From NCBI RefSeq assembly GCF_000750955.1, contig NZ_CCEJ010000007.1, forward strand, positions 1 to 64,000: a stretch of 64,000 nucleotides of DNA, in the 5' to 3' direction. Both the position numbers and the translations under genes were made by a program. Position 1 is the stretch's first letter. The number at the start of each line of letters is the position of its first letter. This stretch comes from Criblamydia sequanensis CRIB-18 (GTDB lineage: Bacteria > Chlamydiota > Chlamydiia > Chlamydiales > Criblamydiaceae). A model generated the notes under the pieces. The model was given only the letters and a program-made list of their open reading frames with translations. It was not told the origin of the DNA and did no database searches. This document shows, piece by piece, positions 62,433 to 64,000 of this stretch.

Positions 62433-64000
62433 CTAGGTAGTTTGAACAAGAGTTAGTGTAATAAGAACGGCTTTAATCCCCTCTAAATAGTGAAGGTTTT
62501 TTTTAGCTTCAGCAATTTCCGTTTCAATTTCTTTGCTGCCTAGTTTTTTTATTTCCTTTTCAATAAGGAGCTCAGTTAAGTTAATCGGGGTTTGGCTCTG
62601 CTTTTGAAGGGTTTTTAGGACTTGTAATTTCTCGTTATACATAAAGTAAATCGATTCGATGTCTTGCTTTTTAGATTCCAAGCTTAGTTTGTAAACAAGA
62701 AGCGGGGTTAAAATGCATGCATCTCTTCTCTTTATAGCATAAATTAAGCTCTCGTACGCCCTTTTTAAAGGCTCTAAGTTTTTTGGAAGCTCTCCTTGAG
62801 CCCCTTCTGACATAATAGGATTTGCCAAAGAATGATATAAGTCCTTAGCTTCCTCCTCTGTGATGAGAAGAGGGGAAAGGAGACTATTAAAAATAGAAAG
62901 CTCTTGTTTTATAGCTTCTAAATTGTCATCAAATTCTTTTAATAGGGCCGCGTCTTTTTCAAGCATCTTAAGCTTGTTTTCTTTTTCCTCTTGCGGTTTG
63001 TCTTGCACTTGCAAATCATATTTGAGCAGCGCTATATGAGAATTTATATTCTCTTCTATTTTGGCAATAGTACTGTTTAGAGAATAGATTTCATGCTCTA
63101 TAGTTAACTTTGTTTCAAGCATTGAAGAAAGGGCTTTTTCAAACGGGGCGCTTAAACTTTCGCTTGCAAGCAGCTTTTCAGGGTGGTTTAATTCATCAAG
63201 GCTTGGCTTTAATAACCCGATTTGAAAAAGTTTTTCCTGAAGTTCTTTAGGGCTTCTTTTTTCCTTTTCATTGATTTGACGAGTTAGGATCTGAATGGAT
63301 TGATTAGATTCTTTTAGCTCTTCTTGAAAGGAAACATTTTCCAAAAACTCTGTTTTAGGAAGAGCCGCTGCAAGGGTATCTAAGGCAAAAGATTTAAAGT
63401 TAAAGCTCCCCTTTTCGATTTTTAGCTTATCTTGAAGTTCGTGAATTTCTTTTTCTTTTTTTTCCTTGTTTTCTTCTAAAACTTTTAATTTTTCTTTAGC
63501 GTCTTGAACCAAATTTTCAAGAGCGCTTAAATTTTTGGAAAAAAAGCTTGTAGGAGGTTTAAGCAAGGCTTCTTTGTCTTGAAAAATGTGGTTTAGGCTA
63601 TAGCTTAATTCTTTCCCAATCGAATCGGGATGCTGTAAGCTTTCAAGATAAATATTTAAAAAAGTGAGCTCTTTTCTGAAAGACTCCGCTTTTTTAGGGT
63701 TTTGTTCCATTTCCTTTAGCTCTTTAAAAAGCATGGATTTCGCTGTGTTGAAAAATAGCTGCATTTTTCCATCCAGATCGATGAGTGAAGCCCATTCTCC
63801 AAGCTCTTTTTTTTTGCTGATCATCTCTGCTAAAAGGTAGCCTGCTTTGGATAGAATGCTGATTTTTTCATCCCATGGCTTATCTTGAAAATTTTGATAC
63901 GATTCTAAAGAAAGTGATTGGAAGCTGCCAAAGCTCTCTGTAAAAAAATGAAGGGGTTTTAAAATTTTTTCATTTTCCTTGATGGAGCGGATATAAATTT
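62433..64000 (-). CDS. Large coiled-coil protein, N-terminus beyond the right edge
   Basis: The frame stays open to the last base of the window; translation upstream of the first internal Met (63824) gives sensible sequence (FGSFQSLSLESYQNFQ, then DEKISILSKAGYLLAEM), so the real start lies outside. At least 522 residues are visible. Most of it is charged helix with strong coiled-coil character (about residues 160-270 and 320-390 of the visible part; runs such as KEKLKVLEENKEKKEKEIHE). No signal, membrane segment or enzyme motif is seen. The C-terminal end is less charged (LHYLEGIKAVLITLTLVQTT). Likely a structural or secreted lineage-specific protein. Confidence 0.7.
   Translation of the reverse strand, partial: IYIRSIKENEKILKPLHFFTESFGSFQSLSLESYQNFQDKPWDEKISILSKAGYLLAEMISKKKELGEWASLIDLDGKMQLFFNTAKSMLFKELKEMEQNPKKAESFRKELTFLNIYLESLQHPDSIGKELSYSLNHIFQDKEALLKPPTSFFSKNLSALENLVQDAKEKLKVLEENKEKKEKEIHELQDKLKIEKGSFNFKSFALDTLAAALPKTEFLENVSFQEELKESNQSIQILTRQINEKEKRSPKELQEKLFQIGLLKPSLDELNHPEKLLASESLSAPFEKALSSMLETKLTIEHEIYSLNSTIAKIEENINSHIALLKYDLQVQDKPQEEKENKLKMLEKDAALLKEFDDNLEAIKQELSIFNSLLSPLLITEEEAKDLYHSLANPIMSEGAQGELPKNLEPLKRAYESLIYAIKRRDACILTPLLVYKLSLESKKQDIESIYFMYNEKLQVLKTLQKQSQTPINLTELLIEKEIKKLGSKEIETEIAEAKKNLHYLEGIKAVLITLTLVQTT

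Overview
The window looks like part of the chromosome of an environmental (amoeba-associated) member of the Chlamydiae. The housekeeping blocks have the chlamydial order: rpsB-tsf-pyrH-frr, two tRNAs and the McsA/McsB-like pair (40.4-45.7 kb), then rpsT, a membrane protein and the major sigma factor rpoD (47.6-56.2 kb). Between and around them are AT-rich genes typical of this group's accessory gene pool: BTB-domain and F-box proteins, a Cys-rich major outer membrane protein-like porin, an RHS/YD-repeat giant with a hydrolase tip, and lineage-specific paralogues with paired hydrophobic segments. The exact genus cannot be told from the sequence alone.

Layout. 0-2.5 kb: end of a glyoxalase-fold (VOC) gene, a membrane protein and a BTB-domain protein. 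2.5-10.5 kb: a compact polysaccharide-type locus. A GT2 membrane synthase, a HEAT-repeat membrane protein and a large Hpt/receiver/degenerate-GGDEF regulator overlap in one leftward operon, and a TPR plus outer-membrane beta-barrel protein diverges from it. The set resembles the synthase and exporter halves of the Pga system with different middle components. 10.5-19.1 kb: single genes, several with export signals (sulfatase, kinase-fold protein, diphosphomevalonate decarboxylase homologue), plus two GNAT proteins, an SDR, a Nudix hydrolase and an S66 peptidase.

19.1-37.4 kb is the accessory region. It holds a HipBST-type toxin-antitoxin operon whose hipS carries a frameshift at an A5 run, and two lineage-specific families each present twice. 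It also holds the 1815-residue RHS protein, with two small exported proteins translationally coupled behind it and a third, double-domain relative further on. Then come a collagen-like protein (49 Gly-Pro-Ala triplets and a BclA-type C-terminal domain), a Cys-rich porin, a possible integrase remnant, and an intact tRNA-Thr with a displaced tRNA-Thr 3' half nearby.

37.4-64 kb is mostly conserved metabolism and information processing: an SMR exporter, aldehyde dehydrogenase, PgeF-family protein, tRNA-Gly, the rpsB operon, tRNA-Glu and tRNA-Lys, McsA and a McsB-like protein without the canonical Cys, and a glycerophosphotransferase with a nucleotidyltransferase. It continues with S20, a pseudouridine synthase, a mutarotase-fold protein, a membrane/PAS protein, an EndoG-type nuclease, an F-box protein, CoiA, sigma factor, DinG-type helicase, a glycerophosphodiesterase, an IolC/DUF2090 fusion and a coiled-coil protein that runs off the right edge.

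The most unusual items are the exported decarboxylase homologue with Asp replaced by His in its DAGPN motif, the RHS-hydrolase with its coupled small exported proteins (a candidate toxin/immunity set), the frameshifted HipBST operon with a repeated 17-nt element, the McsB-like protein with a degenerate active site, and the polysaccharide locus.
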